NCBI GenBank assembly: GCA_018715805.1
Contig: DVKX01000018.1
Span: forward strand, 62,001-126,000
Direction: 5' to 3'
Origin: Candidatus Faecousia intestinigallinarum
GTDB taxonomy: Bacteria; Bacillota; Clostridia; Oscillospirales; Oscillospiraceae
DNA length: 64,000 nt
Part shown: positions 9,522 to 19,709 of the stretch, in pieces
Position numbering within the stretch: the stretch's first letter is position 1
Layout of the letters: every line of letters starts with the position of its first letter
Notes under the pieces: generated by a model
What the model saw: the letters and a program-made list of their open reading frames with translations, nothing else
Told to the model about the DNA's origin: nothing
Database searches by the model: none
Program-made: the position numbers and the translations under genes

Positions 9522-10718
9522 ATGGATATTACCATTCATCCCCGCAAACTCCGAGGTACGCTCCAAGCCATCCCTTCCAAGTCCCAGGCACACCGGCTTC
9601 TGATCTGCGCCGCATTTGCAGACAGTGTGACGGAGTTATGCTGCCCTCAGGTAAATCAGGACATTGAGGCCACCGTGCAATGCCTTCGATCTCTGGGAGC
9701 AGGCATCGTCAGAACCCATGCAGGGTATCGTGTAACGCCCATTTCCACGCCCCCCAAGGCGGCTGTTCTCCCCTGCCGGGAAAGCGGCTCTACCCTGCGC
9801 TTCCTTCTGCCGGTGGCCGGCGCGCTGGGGGTGGACGCAGTTTTTACCATGGCAGGCAGACTGCCTCGCAGACCCCTGTCTCCATTGCAGGAGGAGCTGA
9901 TGCGAATGGGGTGCTCCATCACCCGTCCCACAGTGGACACACTCCGTTGTCAGGGACAGCTTCGCGCCGGAAATTATACCATATCCGGCAGCGTTTCCAG
10001 TCAGTTTATTTCCGGGCTTCTCTTTGCCTGTGCCCTGATACCCGGGGTCAGCCGGATACACATCACAGACCGGCTGGAATCTGCGCCCTATGTGACAATG
10101 ACGCAGGAAGCAATGGGTCTATTTGGAGTAGATACCACCGCTTTCCTTATCCACGGCGGCGGGAGGTTTCATTCCCCGGGAAATCTTCCGGTGGAGGGGG
10201 ATTGGAGCAACGCCGCTTTCTTTCTGGGCGCGCAGGCATTGGGTTCCGATTTGGAAATCCAGGGTTTGAATCCCTGCTCCTCCCAGGGCGACCGGGCGGT
10301 GTCGGCGCTTCTCGCCGCGCTTTCCCAGAGAATTTCCATTTCCGCCCGGGATATTCCAGATCTTGTTCCTATTTTAGCGGTAGTAGCCGCCGGTAAGCAA
10401 GGCGCTGTCTTTACGGACATCATGCGGCTGCGGCTGAAAGAATCCGACCGGGCGGCCTCCGTTGCCGCCATGCTCCGCTCCCTGGGTATCCGGACAGACG
10501 TGACTGAGAACCAGCTGACTGTGCATCCCGGTATTTTTCAAGGAGGCGCGGTGGATGCCTGCGGCGATCATCGCATCGCCATGGCGGCCGCCGTCGCCGC
10601 CACCGTCTGTCAATCCCCGGTAACCATTCTGGGGGCGGAATGTGTAGAAAAATCTTATCCCCAATTCTGGGCGGAATACCGCCGGTTAGGAGGAAATTAT
10701 GAGCAGCACCTACGGTGA
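9522..10718 (+). CDS. aroA: 3-phosphoshikimate 1-carboxyvinyltransferase (EPSP synthase)
   Basis: IPSKSQAHRLLICAAFAD; PCRESGSTLRFLLPVAGALG; RLRLKESDRAASVAAMLRSLG. Start 9522 chosen from RBS spacing (9516 also possible). Confidence 0.95.
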   Translation: MDITIHPRKLRGTLQAIPSKSQAHRLLICAAFADSVTELCCPQVNQDIEATVQCLRSLGAGIVRTHAGYRVTPISTPPKAAVLPCRESGSTLRFLLPVAGALGVDAVFTMAGRLPRRPLSPLQEELMRMGCSITRPTVDTLRCQGQLRAGNYTISGSVSSQFISGLLFACALIPGVSRIHITDRLESAPYVTMTQEAMGLFGVDTTAFLIHGGGRFHSPGNLPVEGDWSNAAFFLGAQALGSDLEIQGLNPCSSQGDRAVSALLAALSQRISISARDIPDLVPILAVVAAGKQGAVFTDIMRLRLKESDRAASVAAMLRSLGIRTDVTENQLTVHPGIFQGGAVDACGDHRIAMAAAVAATVCQSPVTILGAECVEKSYPQFWAEYRRLGGNYEQHLR

Positions 10719-11775
10719 ACACTTGAAGCTCTCCATCTTCGGCCAATCCCATGGAGCAGCCATTGGCATGACCCTGGACGGCATCCCCGCCGGTCTGCCG
10801 GTGGATATGGAACAGCTTCAGCATTTTCTTAACCGCCGCGCCCCAGGGCGGCAGGATTTTTCCACCCCCCGGCGGGAAGCTGACCGGCCGGAATTTCTCT
10901 CCGGCGTGGTGGGAGGGTATACCTGCGGCGCCCCCATTGCCGCCGTCATTCCCAATACCAATACCCATTCCGGCGACTATGCCAACCTAAAGGACTGTCC
11001 CCGTCCCGGTCACGCAGATTATACTGCCCAGGTGAAGTATGGCGGCTATCAGGACGCCGCTGGCGGGGGACATTTCTCCGGGCGGCTCACCGCTCCTATG
11101 TGCATCGCCGGAGGGCTGTGCCTGCAGTGGCTGGCCGGGAAAGGCATTGCGATCGCCGCGCATCTGGCTTCTGTCGGCAATGTTGCAGATACGCCGCTCG
11201 ATCCAATGACTCCGGCGCTCTCCGCCATCGGCACGGATTTCCCGGTGATCGACCCGGCGGCAGGGCACGCCATGCGCCGCGCCATTGCCGATGCCAAAAC
11301 GCATGGCGATAGTCTGGGGGGCGTCATTGAATGTGCCGTGACCGGGCTGCCTGCCGGATTGGGCGAGCCAATATTCGGCGGAATGGAAAGCCGTCTGGCC
11401 GCTATTCTCTATGGCATTCCCGCAGTGAAAGGCGTGGAGTTTGGTGCAGGCTTTGCCGCAGCCAAAATGCTGGGAAGTCAGCATAACGATCCCTTCGCCG
11501 CTGAAAACGGCAGGATTTACACCCTGACCAACCATGCCGGAGGGATTCTGGGCGGCATTACCAACGGTATGCCCCTTCTCTTCCGGGTAGCCGTCAAGCC
11601 CACCCCATCCATTTCCCTGTCCCAGCAGAGCGTCTCCCTGACCCGGTTAGAGCCAACTGCCCTGGTGGTAAAGGGACGGCACGATCCCTGCATCGCCCCA
11701 AGAGCCGTGCCTGTGGTGGAAGCCGCCGCAGCCATCGCCATTATGGACGCTTATCTTGCCCAAACAAAATTTTAG
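10699..11775 (+). CDS. aroC: Chorismate synthase
   Basis: MSSTYGEHLKLSIFGQSHGAAIGMTLDGIPAGLPVD; GRHDPCIAPRAVPVVEA. Confidence 0.95.
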   Translation: MSSTYGEHLKLSIFGQSHGAAIGMTLDGIPAGLPVDMEQLQHFLNRRAPGRQDFSTPRREADRPEFLSGVVGGYTCGAPIAAVIPNTNTHSGDYANLKDCPRPGHADYTAQVKYGGYQDAAGGGHFSGRLTAPMCIAGGLCLQWLAGKGIAIAAHLASVGNVADTPLDPMTPALSAIGTDFPVIDPAAGHAMRRAIADAKTHGDSLGGVIECAVTGLPAGLGEPIFGGMESRLAAILYGIPAVKGVEFGAGFAAAKMLGSQHNDPFAAENGRIYTLTNHAGGILGGITNGMPLLFRVAVKPTPSISLSQQSVSLTRLEPTALVVKGRHDPCIAPRAVPVVEAAAAIAIMDAYLAQTKF

Positions 11776-11787
11776 GAGGAATCTTAC

Positions 11788-12930
11788 ATGGAACTTTCTG
11801 AACTGCGCCGGGAGATGGATCGCATCGATGACTCCCTGGTTTCCCTGTTCACCCAGCGGATGGATGTAGCCGCTCAGATCGCTGACTACAAAAAAGCCAA
11901 TAGCCTGCCCATTTCCGCCCCCCTCCGGGAGCGGGAAAAATTGCAGGATGTGGCCAAAAAAGCCGGCACAGAGATGGAGAACTATACCCGGGTTCTTTAC
12001 TCCATGCTCTTTGAGCTGAGCCGCAGCTACCAGAGCAAGCGCTGCGGCCTGCACTCCACGCTGTACAAGCAGATCGTGGAGTCCATTAATTCCACACCAA
12101 AGCTGTTTCCCCAGGCTCCCATGGTGGCCTGCCAGGGCGTGGAGGGCGCTTATTCGCAAATTGCCTGCGAGCGTATCTTCAAGAATCCCTTTATCTTATA
12201 TTTTAAGAATTTTGAAGGCGTATTCACCGCCATTGAGCAGGGGCTATGCCAATACGGCGTTCTGCCCATTGAGAATTCCACCGCCGGGTCTGTGAAGAAA
12301 GTCTATGATCTGATGATCCGGCATAATTTTTCCATTGTCCGCACCTTCCGGCTGAAGATAGACCACAATCTTCTGGCAAAATCCGGAACCAGGCTGGAGG
12401 ACATCCGGGAAATCTACTCCCATGAGCAAGCCATCCGCCAGTGCTCCGCGTTCCTGGAAACCCTGCCCAATGTGAAAGTTACGGCTGTGGAAAATACCGC
12501 GGTGGCGGCGGAAATGGTATCCGGCAGCCAGCGTAAGGACGTGGCAGCGCTTTGCAGCCACGCCTGCGAAGAGCTTTACGGCTTGAGCTGTCTGCGTCCC
12601 TCCGTTCAGGATGAGGGCAGCAACCGCACCCGCTTTATCTGCATCAGCAAAAAACTGGAGATTTATCCCGGCGCAGACAAGACCAGCATTATGATGGTGC
12701 TGAACCACAAGCCCGGCGCGCTGTATAAGGTGCTAGCACGGATGTATGTGCTGGGCATCAACGTAACGAAACTGGAATCACGCCCCATCCCCGAGCGGGA
12801 ATTTGAATTCATGTTCTACTTCGATCTGGAAACTTCTATCTACTCGGAGGAATTTGTGCAGCTGATGTGCGAACTGGAGGAGCTTTGCGATGAGTTCAAA
12901 TATCTGGGCAGCTACAGCGAGGTGGTCTGA
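11788..12930 (+). CDS. pheA: Bifunctional chorismate mutase / prephenate dehydratase
   Basis: N-terminal chorismate mutase helix (LRREMDRIDDSLVSLFTQRMDVAAQIADYK), dehydratase GVEGAYSQIACERIF...PIENSTAGSV, C-terminal ACT (KPGALYKVLARMYVLGINVTKLESRPI). Confidence 0.93.
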   Translation: MELSELRREMDRIDDSLVSLFTQRMDVAAQIADYKKANSLPISAPLREREKLQDVAKKAGTEMENYTRVLYSMLFELSRSYQSKRCGLHSTLYKQIVESINSTPKLFPQAPMVACQGVEGAYSQIACERIFKNPFILYFKNFEGVFTAIEQGLCQYGVLPIENSTAGSVKKVYDLMIRHNFSIVRTFRLKIDHNLLAKSGTRLEDIREIYSHEQAIRQCSAFLETLPNVKVTAVENTAVAAEMVSGSQRKDVAALCSHACEELYGLSCLRPSVQDEGSNRTRFICISKKLEIYPGADKTSIMMVLNHKPGALYKVLARMYVLGINVTKLESRPIPEREFEFMFYFDLETSIYSEEFVQLMCELEELCDEFKYLGSYSEVV

Positions 12931-14147
12931 TGGAATGCGGGCTTCTGGGGGAGCGCCTGGGGCACAGCTATTCCCCGCAGATCCATGCCCAGCTGGGCGG
13001 CTACTCCTACCATCTGTTTGAAAAAAAGCCGGAGGAACTGAAAGCATTTCTGCGTCATGGCACATTCACTGGGCTGAATGTGACTATCCCCTATAAGAAA
13101 GCTGTGATTCCCTACTGCCAAGAATTATCTCCCCGAGCGGAAAAGCTGGGGGCTGTCAATACCCTGCTGCGTCGGGAAGACGGCAGTCTGGTTGGCCACA
13201 ACACCGATTTTTTTGGTTTTTCCTATATGGTGCAAAAAAGCGGCGTTCCCGTTGCCGGAAAAAAATGCCTGATTCTGGGCAGTGGGGGCGCTTCCGCCAC
13301 GGTGACGGCCGTGCTGAAAGAATTGGGCGCTGAGGCCGTGGTTATCTCCCGTACTGGGGAAAACAATTACAGCAATTTAGACCGGCATAGCGATGCCGCC
13401 GTAATCGTCAACACGACCCCGGTGGGAATGTATCCAAATACAGGCCGAAGCCCCGTCCCTCTATCCAAATTCCCCCGCCTGGAAGCCGTGCTGGATGTGG
13501 TCTACAATCCCGCGCGCACCCAGCTGCTGCTGGATGCAGAGGAGCTCGGTATCCCTTGTATGAACGGATTGTGGATGCTGGTGGCGCAGGCCAAGGAAAG
13601 CGCAGAGTGGTTCACCGGAAAGCCCGTGCCCAATAGCGAGATTGATCGGGTATATCACCTTCTCCGCCGGGAAATGGAAAACTGGGTATTGATCGGTATG
13701 CCCGGTTCCGGGAAAAGCACTGTGGGCAGGCAGCTGGCGGCGCAGCTGGGAAAGCCGTTTGTGGACGTGGATGATGAAATTGCGCAGCAGGCAGGTATGT
13801 CTATCCCGGATATATTTACAGACCAGGGCGAAGCCGGGTTTCGCCAGTGGGAAAGCCGCGTCCTGGAGCAGCTGGGAAAAGAGTCCGGTCTTGTCATCGC
13901 CACCGGGGGAGGCTGCGTCACGCGAAAAGAAAACTATCCTCTGCTCCACCAGAATGGCCGCATTTTTTGGCTGATCCGGGACTTATCCAAGCTCCCCATT
14001 GAAGGCCGTCCGCTTTCCCAGGCGGGCAGTCTATCGGAAATGGCGGCGCGGCGTTTTCCCATGTACCAGTCCTTCGCGGACTGCACCGTTTCCAACAATG
14101 GAGCGCTGGAAGAGACAATACAGCAAATCATGGAGGCAATCCTATGA
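12930..14147 (+). CDS. Fused shikimate dehydrogenase (AroE) - shikimate kinase (AroK)
   Basis: AroE: GLLGERLGHSYSPQIHAQLG...TGLNVTIPYKKAVIPYC...GHNTDFFGF...LGSGGASATV; then in-frame AroK: MENWVLIGMPGSGKSTVGRQLAAQLGKPFVDVDDEI...VIATGGGCVT. Confidence 0.93.
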   Translation: MECGLLGERLGHSYSPQIHAQLGGYSYHLFEKKPEELKAFLRHGTFTGLNVTIPYKKAVIPYCQELSPRAEKLGAVNTLLRREDGSLVGHNTDFFGFSYMVQKSGVPVAGKKCLILGSGGASATVTAVLKELGAEAVVISRTGENNYSNLDRHSDAAVIVNTTPVGMYPNTGRSPVPLSKFPRLEAVLDVVYNPARTQLLLDAEELGIPCMNGLWMLVAQAKESAEWFTGKPVPNSEIDRVYHLLRREMENWVLIGMPGSGKSTVGRQLAAQLGKPFVDVDDEIAQQAGMSIPDIFTDQGEAGFRQWESRVLEQLGKESGLVIATGGGCVTRKENYPLLHQNGRIFWLIRDLSKLPIEGRPLSQAGSLSEMAARRFPMYQSFADCTVSNNGALEETIQQIMEAIL

Positions 14148-14578
14148 AAATTTTAGTGCTGAACGGCCCCAATATCAATATGCTGGGCATTCGCGAACCG
14201 GGCATCTATGGCAAGCAGACATTTGCAGATCTTTTATCTCTGCTGGAAGAAACCGCCCGGCAGGAGCAGGTTTCCATCACGCAATTTCAGTCCAACCACG
14301 AAGGGGTCATTGTAGACAAAATTCAGGAAGCGCTGGGCGCGTACGATGGCATCGTTATCAATCCCGCCGCCTATACCCACACCAGCGTGGCCATTTTAGA
14401 CGCACTGAAAGCCGTTTCCATCCCCGCAGTGGAGGTGCACATCTCCAATGTGGACGCACGAGAGGGCTTCCGGCAGATTTCCTACGCAGGCATGGCCTGT
14501 GAAAAAACCATCAAGGGGCAAGGCTTGGACGGCTATCGTCAGGCAGTGCAATATCTAAAGGAAACATACGGGAAATAA
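14144..14578 (+). CDS. aroQ: 3-dehydroquinate dehydratase, type II
   Basis: MKILVLNGPNINMLGIREPGIYG; QSNHEGVIVDKIQEA; INPAAYTHTSVAILDAL; EVHISNVDAREGFR. Confidence 0.95.
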   Translation: MKILVLNGPNINMLGIREPGIYGKQTFADLLSLLEETARQEQVSITQFQSNHEGVIVDKIQEALGAYDGIVINPAAYTHTSVAILDALKAVSIPAVEVHISNVDAREGFRQISYAGMACEKTIKGQGLDGYRQAVQYLKETYGK

Positions 14579-14582
14579 ATAT

Positions 14583-14617
14583 ATGGCCTGCCGGGATGTG
14601 CTCCTTCGGCAGGCCAT
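14583..14617 (+). terminator. Terminator-like hairpin at the end of the aro operon
   Basis: ATGGCCTGCCG...CGGCAGGCCAT 11-bp stem right after the aroQ stop. Confidence 0.7.
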
Positions 14618-14799
14618 GTATTTGCATATTGTGCGTATTCTTAAATCTTTTCTGCCAGTCGCTCTTTTTTGCATATTCTTCATCAGATGCCGGCTGGCAC
14701 CGCTCTTTTTTTGTGTTTTATCGGGTACTTCCAATGCGGATACTTTGCAGTATTCTGGGAGAGGCCGCGCCAGAACGCAGCCTCTCCCCTTTTCGATGG

Positions 14800-17700
14800 T
14801 TATTCTACAGATTTCAGCGCCTCCGCCATATTGATGCGCTCCAGCTTAAAGTATAAGATGGTGTCTACAAAGACTGCCGCCAGGAACGTCAGCACAATGG
14901 CAAGGACATAGGAAGGCCACAGAAGTCTTGCTGTAAACCACACCATATCCACCTGGATCTGACTCATCACAAACACCAGCAGCCCCCAGCCAGCGCCCAG
15001 ACCCACCAAGGCGCCCAGACCGGTAAGCAGGAAGTTCTCCTTGAACACATAGGCCGCCGTCTCCGCAGCGTTGAAGCCCAGCACTTTAATAGTAGCAATC
15101 TCCCGCATACGCTCGGTGATATTGATATTGGTCAAGTTGTAGACCACGATCACCGCCAGCATACCCGCGCAAACCACCACTGTGGCCACCACCAAATTCA
15201 TGGCTTCCAGCATCGAGCTGACCTGACCTGCCATATCCTCGCTGACAGTTACATTCATCACGCCGTCATAATCGGATATTTTGGCACTGGCATAATGAGG
15301 ATCCTGGGAATCCTTCACCGTAATATAAGCTACCTGGTTTTCCGGAAGTTCGCCCCATTGAGTCTCCACCGTTGCTTGGGACAAAATTACATAGTTCTGC
15401 ACGTTATTGTCGAAAATCCCGGAAATTTCCACCTCCAGCACTTCCATATCCGCCGTGCGAAGCGTAACCATGTCTCCCGTACGTACACCCATTTTCTCTG
15501 CAATGCCGATGGACAATATTGCCTGCCCGTCTCCAGGCAGTTCTACCGGGGCGCTGCCTTTATGAAAATCGAAGAAGTTGGAAATGGTGTTGTCAGCGGC
15601 AATCAGGGTCACATCTTTAGCGGCGCCATCGTATTCCAGATCCGCGCTGGTCTGATAAAAGAATCCAATCTCATCCACATACCGCCCGATTTCCCGGCGG
15701 AAGTGCTCTTGTTCCTCCGCGCGCATTCCTTCTGAAAATCGCACTTCCAAATCCAGCATCGTTACTTCTTCATATTGGTACCCCACAATATCCATAATGG
15801 AGTCTTTTATACCGAAGCCCGTAAGCAGCAGCGCAGTGCACCCGCCAATGCCCACCAGCATCATCAGCAGCCGCTGGCGATAACGGAACACATTGCGCAG
15901 CATGACTTTATTGAGAAAGCTGAACCGATTCCAAAAAGGCAGATACTCCAGGAATATCTTTTTCCCGGAGGTAGGCGGTTTCGGTCGAATCAATTCCGCC
16001 GGCACCTCGATCAGCGCCCGATGGCAGCAGTACCAGGTTACGCCCAAGCACACCGCCGTATAGCTGAGCACCACCGGGATGCACAGCCATGGATCAAACA
16101 GAAGTATGATCTTCGGCGTCAGGTTGAAAATAATGGAATAGGCTTCCCAAAGAATCAACGGGAAAATACCGTTGCCCAGCAGCACGCCCAGGGTGCAGCC
16201 CAAGACGGCCGCCGTACCTGCGTAGATCAGGTATTTGCTGATGATCTCCAGATCGCCATAGCCCAGAGCCTTCAGCGTGCCGATCTGGGTACGCTCTTCC
16301 TCCACCATGCGTGTCATGGTAGTGATGCATACCAGCGCGGCAATCAGCAGGAAAAACACCGGGAACACCTCAGCCACGCCCTGAACAATGTCCGAATTGC
16401 TGTCCAGGGACTGATAGCCCACATTCGTGGTGCGTCCCAAGGCATAGACTTCCGGGTTCTTGAAATCTTCAATGGTTCTGCGGGCGCTGCCCAATTCTGC
16501 GGCTGCCTGGCACAACTCCAGCTGTGCTTTCGCCAACTCTCGCTGCGCCTCCTGCTTTCCGGAGAAATACTCCGCCCAGCCGTCAGTCAGCTGCGCCTCC
16601 GCTTCTGCCAGATCGGCCTGCCCCTGCTCTAGGGTCTTTCGCTCCTGATCCAGCGTCATCTGGCCAGTCTCAATCTGCACCTGCCCAGCTTCAATCTGCG
16701 CCTCCGCTGTGGCAAACTGATTTTCCAAATTTGACCGGTTTGACTCCAACTCCAGGAAGCCTGCGTCAATCTGCTCCATCGCAGCGTCCAGTTCCGCACG
16801 CTGGCTCTCCAGAGTGTCCTTGGTACTCTGCACCTCCGCCCGCTGGGATCGCAGTTCCGCCAGCTGCCCGCTATACTCGGCTTGGTTTGCCAAAAGCTCC
16901 TGGTAAGTGCTGTTGTACTCGCTCTGCTTCTCCCGCAGTTCCTGCAAATTGGCTTCCAGCTCGGCAATGGTAGCCTCGTCCACGATGCCGTTCTGCTGCG
17001 CCTGTTCAATGGCCATTTCCGCAGTGCGGACGCTGGTATCCATCACTTCCAGCAGCGTATCCATCAGGGTAATGCTCACACTCAGCTGGGTCAGCCCGTT
17101 TTCCAGCTGGCTAATATAGGAATCCAGCTGACTCAGTCCTGCGTTTACCTCAACCAGGGCGTTCTCCACCTGCCGCAGCCCCGCTGCCACCGTTTTATAA
17201 TTCTCATAGAGTTCCGCATTGGCTTGGGTCAGCTGTTCATAGGCCTCCGCCCGCCCCTCTGCCAGAGCCTGGCGGGACTCGCTCAGGGTGATGCTGCTCT
17301 CGTTCAGGGTTTGCTGTCCGTCTTCCAACGCCGCCAGACCATCGGCAATCAGCTGCCGGTTTGTTTCCACCTGCTCCTGGGCGTCCAGAAGCTCTAATCT
17401 GGCATCTTCCAGTTCTTGTTCGGCTTCTCGTTTGCCATCCTGATATTCCTGCAATCCGTCCTGGTATTCCGCCAGACCATCGGCGTAGGCATCCTCTGCC
17501 TCCTGACGCACGGTTTCATATCGCTCCATGGCCACCGGCTCCAGCAGCGGCTCCAGGTAGTCCGCCATATCCTCCATAGCGGTATCGTATTCCTCGGTAT
17601 AGATAGCATAGTCCCCTGGGATGGTAATGTGGATCTCCGAATAATAGTCCACATTAAAACTCTCCCTGGGCAGATAAAGATACGACTCCACGGAACCGTT

Positions 17701-18276
17701 GCCAATGGTGGTGCTCCCCCGGGTCATGTCCATATACAGCGGCGAGCTGACATACCCCACCACGGTGAAGGTATGGTAGTTCAGGCTGTCCAGCGTATCC
17801 TCCGCATTGCCCTCGCTCACGGTAATGGTGGTTCCCAGCACTGCGTCTGTGGCATGGTGTCCGTCCAGCAGACATTCCTGCGGTCCCTCCGGCATACGCC
17901 CGCCCAGCAGATAGACCCGATCAATATTTTCAGGAATGGCATAGACCTTGTATACACTCTCCGCACCGGTATCGCTGCGTCCGGCGATCATGTCCAGGGA
18001 TATCACACCCTCCGCCGCTTCTACACCGTCGATGTCCGCGATCTTTTCCACATCCTCCAGACTCCAGCCATAGGTGCTCATCAGGCGCAGGTCAAACATA
18101 TTCTGTTGATCCATATACGCTTGCCCGGTGGCAACCATATCGGTCTTTGTTGTACGCAGACCCACAAATATGGAGGCACCCAGTCCGATAATGGCGATAA
18201 TCGCCAGGTACCGTCCCAAAGAATTGCGGATGGACTGCCGCAGATTCTTAAGCATGATGTTTCCCGTTCGCTTCAT
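14800..18276 (-). CDS. FtsX-like ABC transporter permease with long coiled-coil extracytoplasmic insert
   Basis: SLGRYLAIIAIIGLGASIFVGLRTT; two FtsX-like TM blocks; about 350-residue Q/E/L-rich coiled coil (EDGQQTLNESSITLSESRQALAEG...). Confidence 0.85.
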   Translation of the reverse strand: MKRTGNIMLKNLRQSIRNSLGRYLAIIAIIGLGASIFVGLRTTKTDMVATGQAYMDQQNMFDLRLMSTYGWSLEDVEKIADIDGVEAAEGVISLDMIAGRSDTGAESVYKVYAIPENIDRVYLLGGRMPEGPQECLLDGHHATDAVLGTTITVSEGNAEDTLDSLNYHTFTVVGYVSSPLYMDMTRGSTTIGNGSVESYLYLPRESFNVDYYSEIHITIPGDYAIYTEEYDTAMEDMADYLEPLLEPVAMERYETVRQEAEDAYADGLAEYQDGLQEYQDGKREAEQELEDARLELLDAQEQVETNRQLIADGLAALEDGQQTLNESSITLSESRQALAEGRAEAYEQLTQANAELYENYKTVAAGLRQVENALVEVNAGLSQLDSYISQLENGLTQLSVSITLMDTLLEVMDTSVRTAEMAIEQAQQNGIVDEATIAELEANLQELREKQSEYNSTYQELLANQAEYSGQLAELRSQRAEVQSTKDTLESQRAELDAAMEQIDAGFLELESNRSNLENQFATAEAQIEAGQVQIETGQMTLDQERKTLEQGQADLAEAEAQLTDGWAEYFSGKQEAQRELAKAQLELCQAAAELGSARRTIEDFKNPEVYALGRTTNVGYQSLDSNSDIVQGVAEVFPVFFLLIAALVCITTMTRMVEEERTQIGTLKALGYGDLEIISKYLIYAGTAAVLGCTLGVLLGNGIFPLILWEAYSIIFNLTPKIILLFDPWLCIPVVLSYTAVCLGVTWYCCHRALIEVPAELIRPKPPTSGKKIFLEYLPFWNRFSFLNKVMLRNVFRYRQRLLMMLVGIGGCTALLLTGFGIKDSIMDIVGYQYEEVTMLDLEVRFSEGMRAEEQEHFRREIGRYVDEIGFFYQTSADLEYDGAAKDVTLIAADNTISNFFDFHKGSAPVELPGDGQAILSIGIAEKMGVRTGDMVTLRTADMEVLEVEISGIFDNNVQNYVILSQATVETQWGELPENQVAYITVKDSQDPHYASAKISDYDGVMNVTVSEDMAGQVSSMLEAMNLVVATVVVCAGMLAVIVVYNLTNINITERMREIATIKVLGFNAAETAAYVFKENFLLTGLGALVGLGAGWGLLVFVMSQIQVDMVWFTARLLWPSYVLAIVLTFLAAVFVDTILYFKLERINMAEALKSVE

Positions 18277-18279
18277 GCT

Positions 18280-18981
18280 TTACCACTCAATTTCCGAAAC
18301 ATTTTGAGGATGTTCATTCAGTGTCATCGATACAATCGTGCCATTCTTGACCCGAATGACCCGATCCGCCATGGCGGTCAGCGCGCTGTTGTGCGTAATG
18401 ATAATTACCGTCATTCCGGTCTTGCGCCCGGTATCCTGCAGCAGCTTCAAAATAGCCTTGCCGGTCTGATAGTCCAGCGCGCCGGTAGGCTCGTCACACA
18501 GCAGCAGCTTGGGATTTTTTGCCAACGCTCGGGCAATGGCCACCCGCTGCTGCTCGCCGCCGGAAAGCTGGCTTGGAAAATTCTTCATTCGCTGGGATAG
18601 TCCCACATCTTCCAGCACCTGCGCCGCGTCCAGGGGCGTTTTGCAAATCTGGTTGGCCAGTTCCACGTTTTCCAGCGCCGTCAGATTGCCAATCAAATTG
18701 TAGAACTGGAACACAAAGCCCACATCCTGCCGCCGGTACTGGGTCAGCTGCTTGCGGTTCAGCGCGGAGATTTCCTGGCCATCCAGCACTACCCGTCCAG
18801 TGGTCAGGGTATCCATACCGCCAAGGATATTCAGCAGCGTGGTCTTGCCCGCGCCGGAAGGCCCCACGATCACCACCAGCTCTCCTTTTTCCACGGTAAA
18901 GCTGGCGTCGTGCAGTGCGTTAATCTCCATTTCCCCCATATGGTAGGTCTTTCCTACGCCTTCAAACTCCACAAAAGCCAT
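18280..18981 (-). CDS. ABC transporter ATP-binding protein
   Basis: [58 protein letters not shown]. Confidence 0.93.
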   Translation of the reverse strand: MAFVEFEGVGKTYHMGEMEINALHDASFTVEKGELVVIVGPSGAGKTTLLNILGGMDTLTTGRVVLDGQEISALNRKQLTQYRRQDVGFVFQFYNLIGNLTALENVELANQICKTPLDAAQVLEDVGLSQRMKNFPSQLSGGEQQRVAIARALAKNPKLLLCDEPTGALDYQTGKAILKLLQDTGRKTGMTVIIITHNSALTAMADRVIRVKNGTIVSMTLNEHPQNVSEIEW

Positions 18982-19119
18982 CGCAGCCACCCCATTCGCT
19001 TATATGCGTTTATTGTAGCATGGAATACAAAATAAGTCGAAAACAAATTATGAATAGAATGAAAATTTCCAAAAATACTGCCCAAAAAACACAAATTCCT
19101 CCTGGGGCAGCCCGTCCGC

Positions 19120-19533
19120 TTATTTTTTTCGGAATACCAGCAGCTTACTGGCGGCGTAATTGGCGATTACCACAAAGATGCTGGCTGCCAGCTTCACAAT
19201 ATTCCCATTCCAGCGCAGAATATCCACCAGCAGCCACACCATGCCCGTCTCCACTGCGCCGGAACCAATTCGGCACCCCACAAACTTGGATAATTCAGGA
19301 ATCACCACCCCGACGCTCCAGTCGTGACTTCGAAAAACAAAGGGTTTGTTGGTCAGATAGGCGAACAGCACCGATACCGCCCAGGCAATCACATTGCTCC
19401 AAGCGCCGGATAGTCCCGCCCAATTGTACAGCGGCAAGTATACCGCGTAATTTACCAGGGTAGTCAGCACGCCAAAAAACAGGTAAGATAGTATGTCCCA
19501 GTGCTTTTTCAACAGCCGGGTCAGCTTCTCCAT
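19120..19533 (-). CDS. GtrA family membrane protein
   Basis: DILSYLFFGVLTTLVNYAVYLPLYNW...VFAYLTNKPFVFRSH; C-terminal YAASKLLVFRKK. Confidence 0.85.
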   Translation of the reverse strand: MEKLTRLLKKHWDILSYLFFGVLTTLVNYAVYLPLYNWAGLSGAWSNVIAWAVSVLFAYLTNKPFVFRSHDWSVGVVIPELSKFVGCRIGSGAVETGMVWLLVDILRWNGNIVKLAASIFVVIANYAASKLLVFRKK

Positions 19534-19709
19534 TGTATTCACCGCTTTCCAAAGTTAGTCGCAGTTATTATAGCACCGATCCCACGCGTCCGCAACACTG
19601 CGGAATCCCGAAAAAACACTGGGCAGGAGCGGAAAAATAATTTTCCTCTTGCTTTTTTCCCGATTTTTGGATAGGATATTAGTATCCAAAAGAAAGGAGC
19701 GATCACGCT

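Noticed and set aside
16500-17500. Apparent internal repeats in DNA of the permease gene
   Set aside because: They reflect coiled-coil heptad composition (Gln/Glu/Leu codons), not tandem DNA repeats.
17416-18600. 394-aa plus-strand ORF, and similar long ORFs antisense to genes (26910-28190, 40405-41841, 19539-20768, 2743-3828, 4258-5229)
   Set aside because: Each lies opposite a strongly supported gene, has no recognisable domain and low-complexity GC-codon composition; these are antisense artefacts of a GC-rich coding strand.
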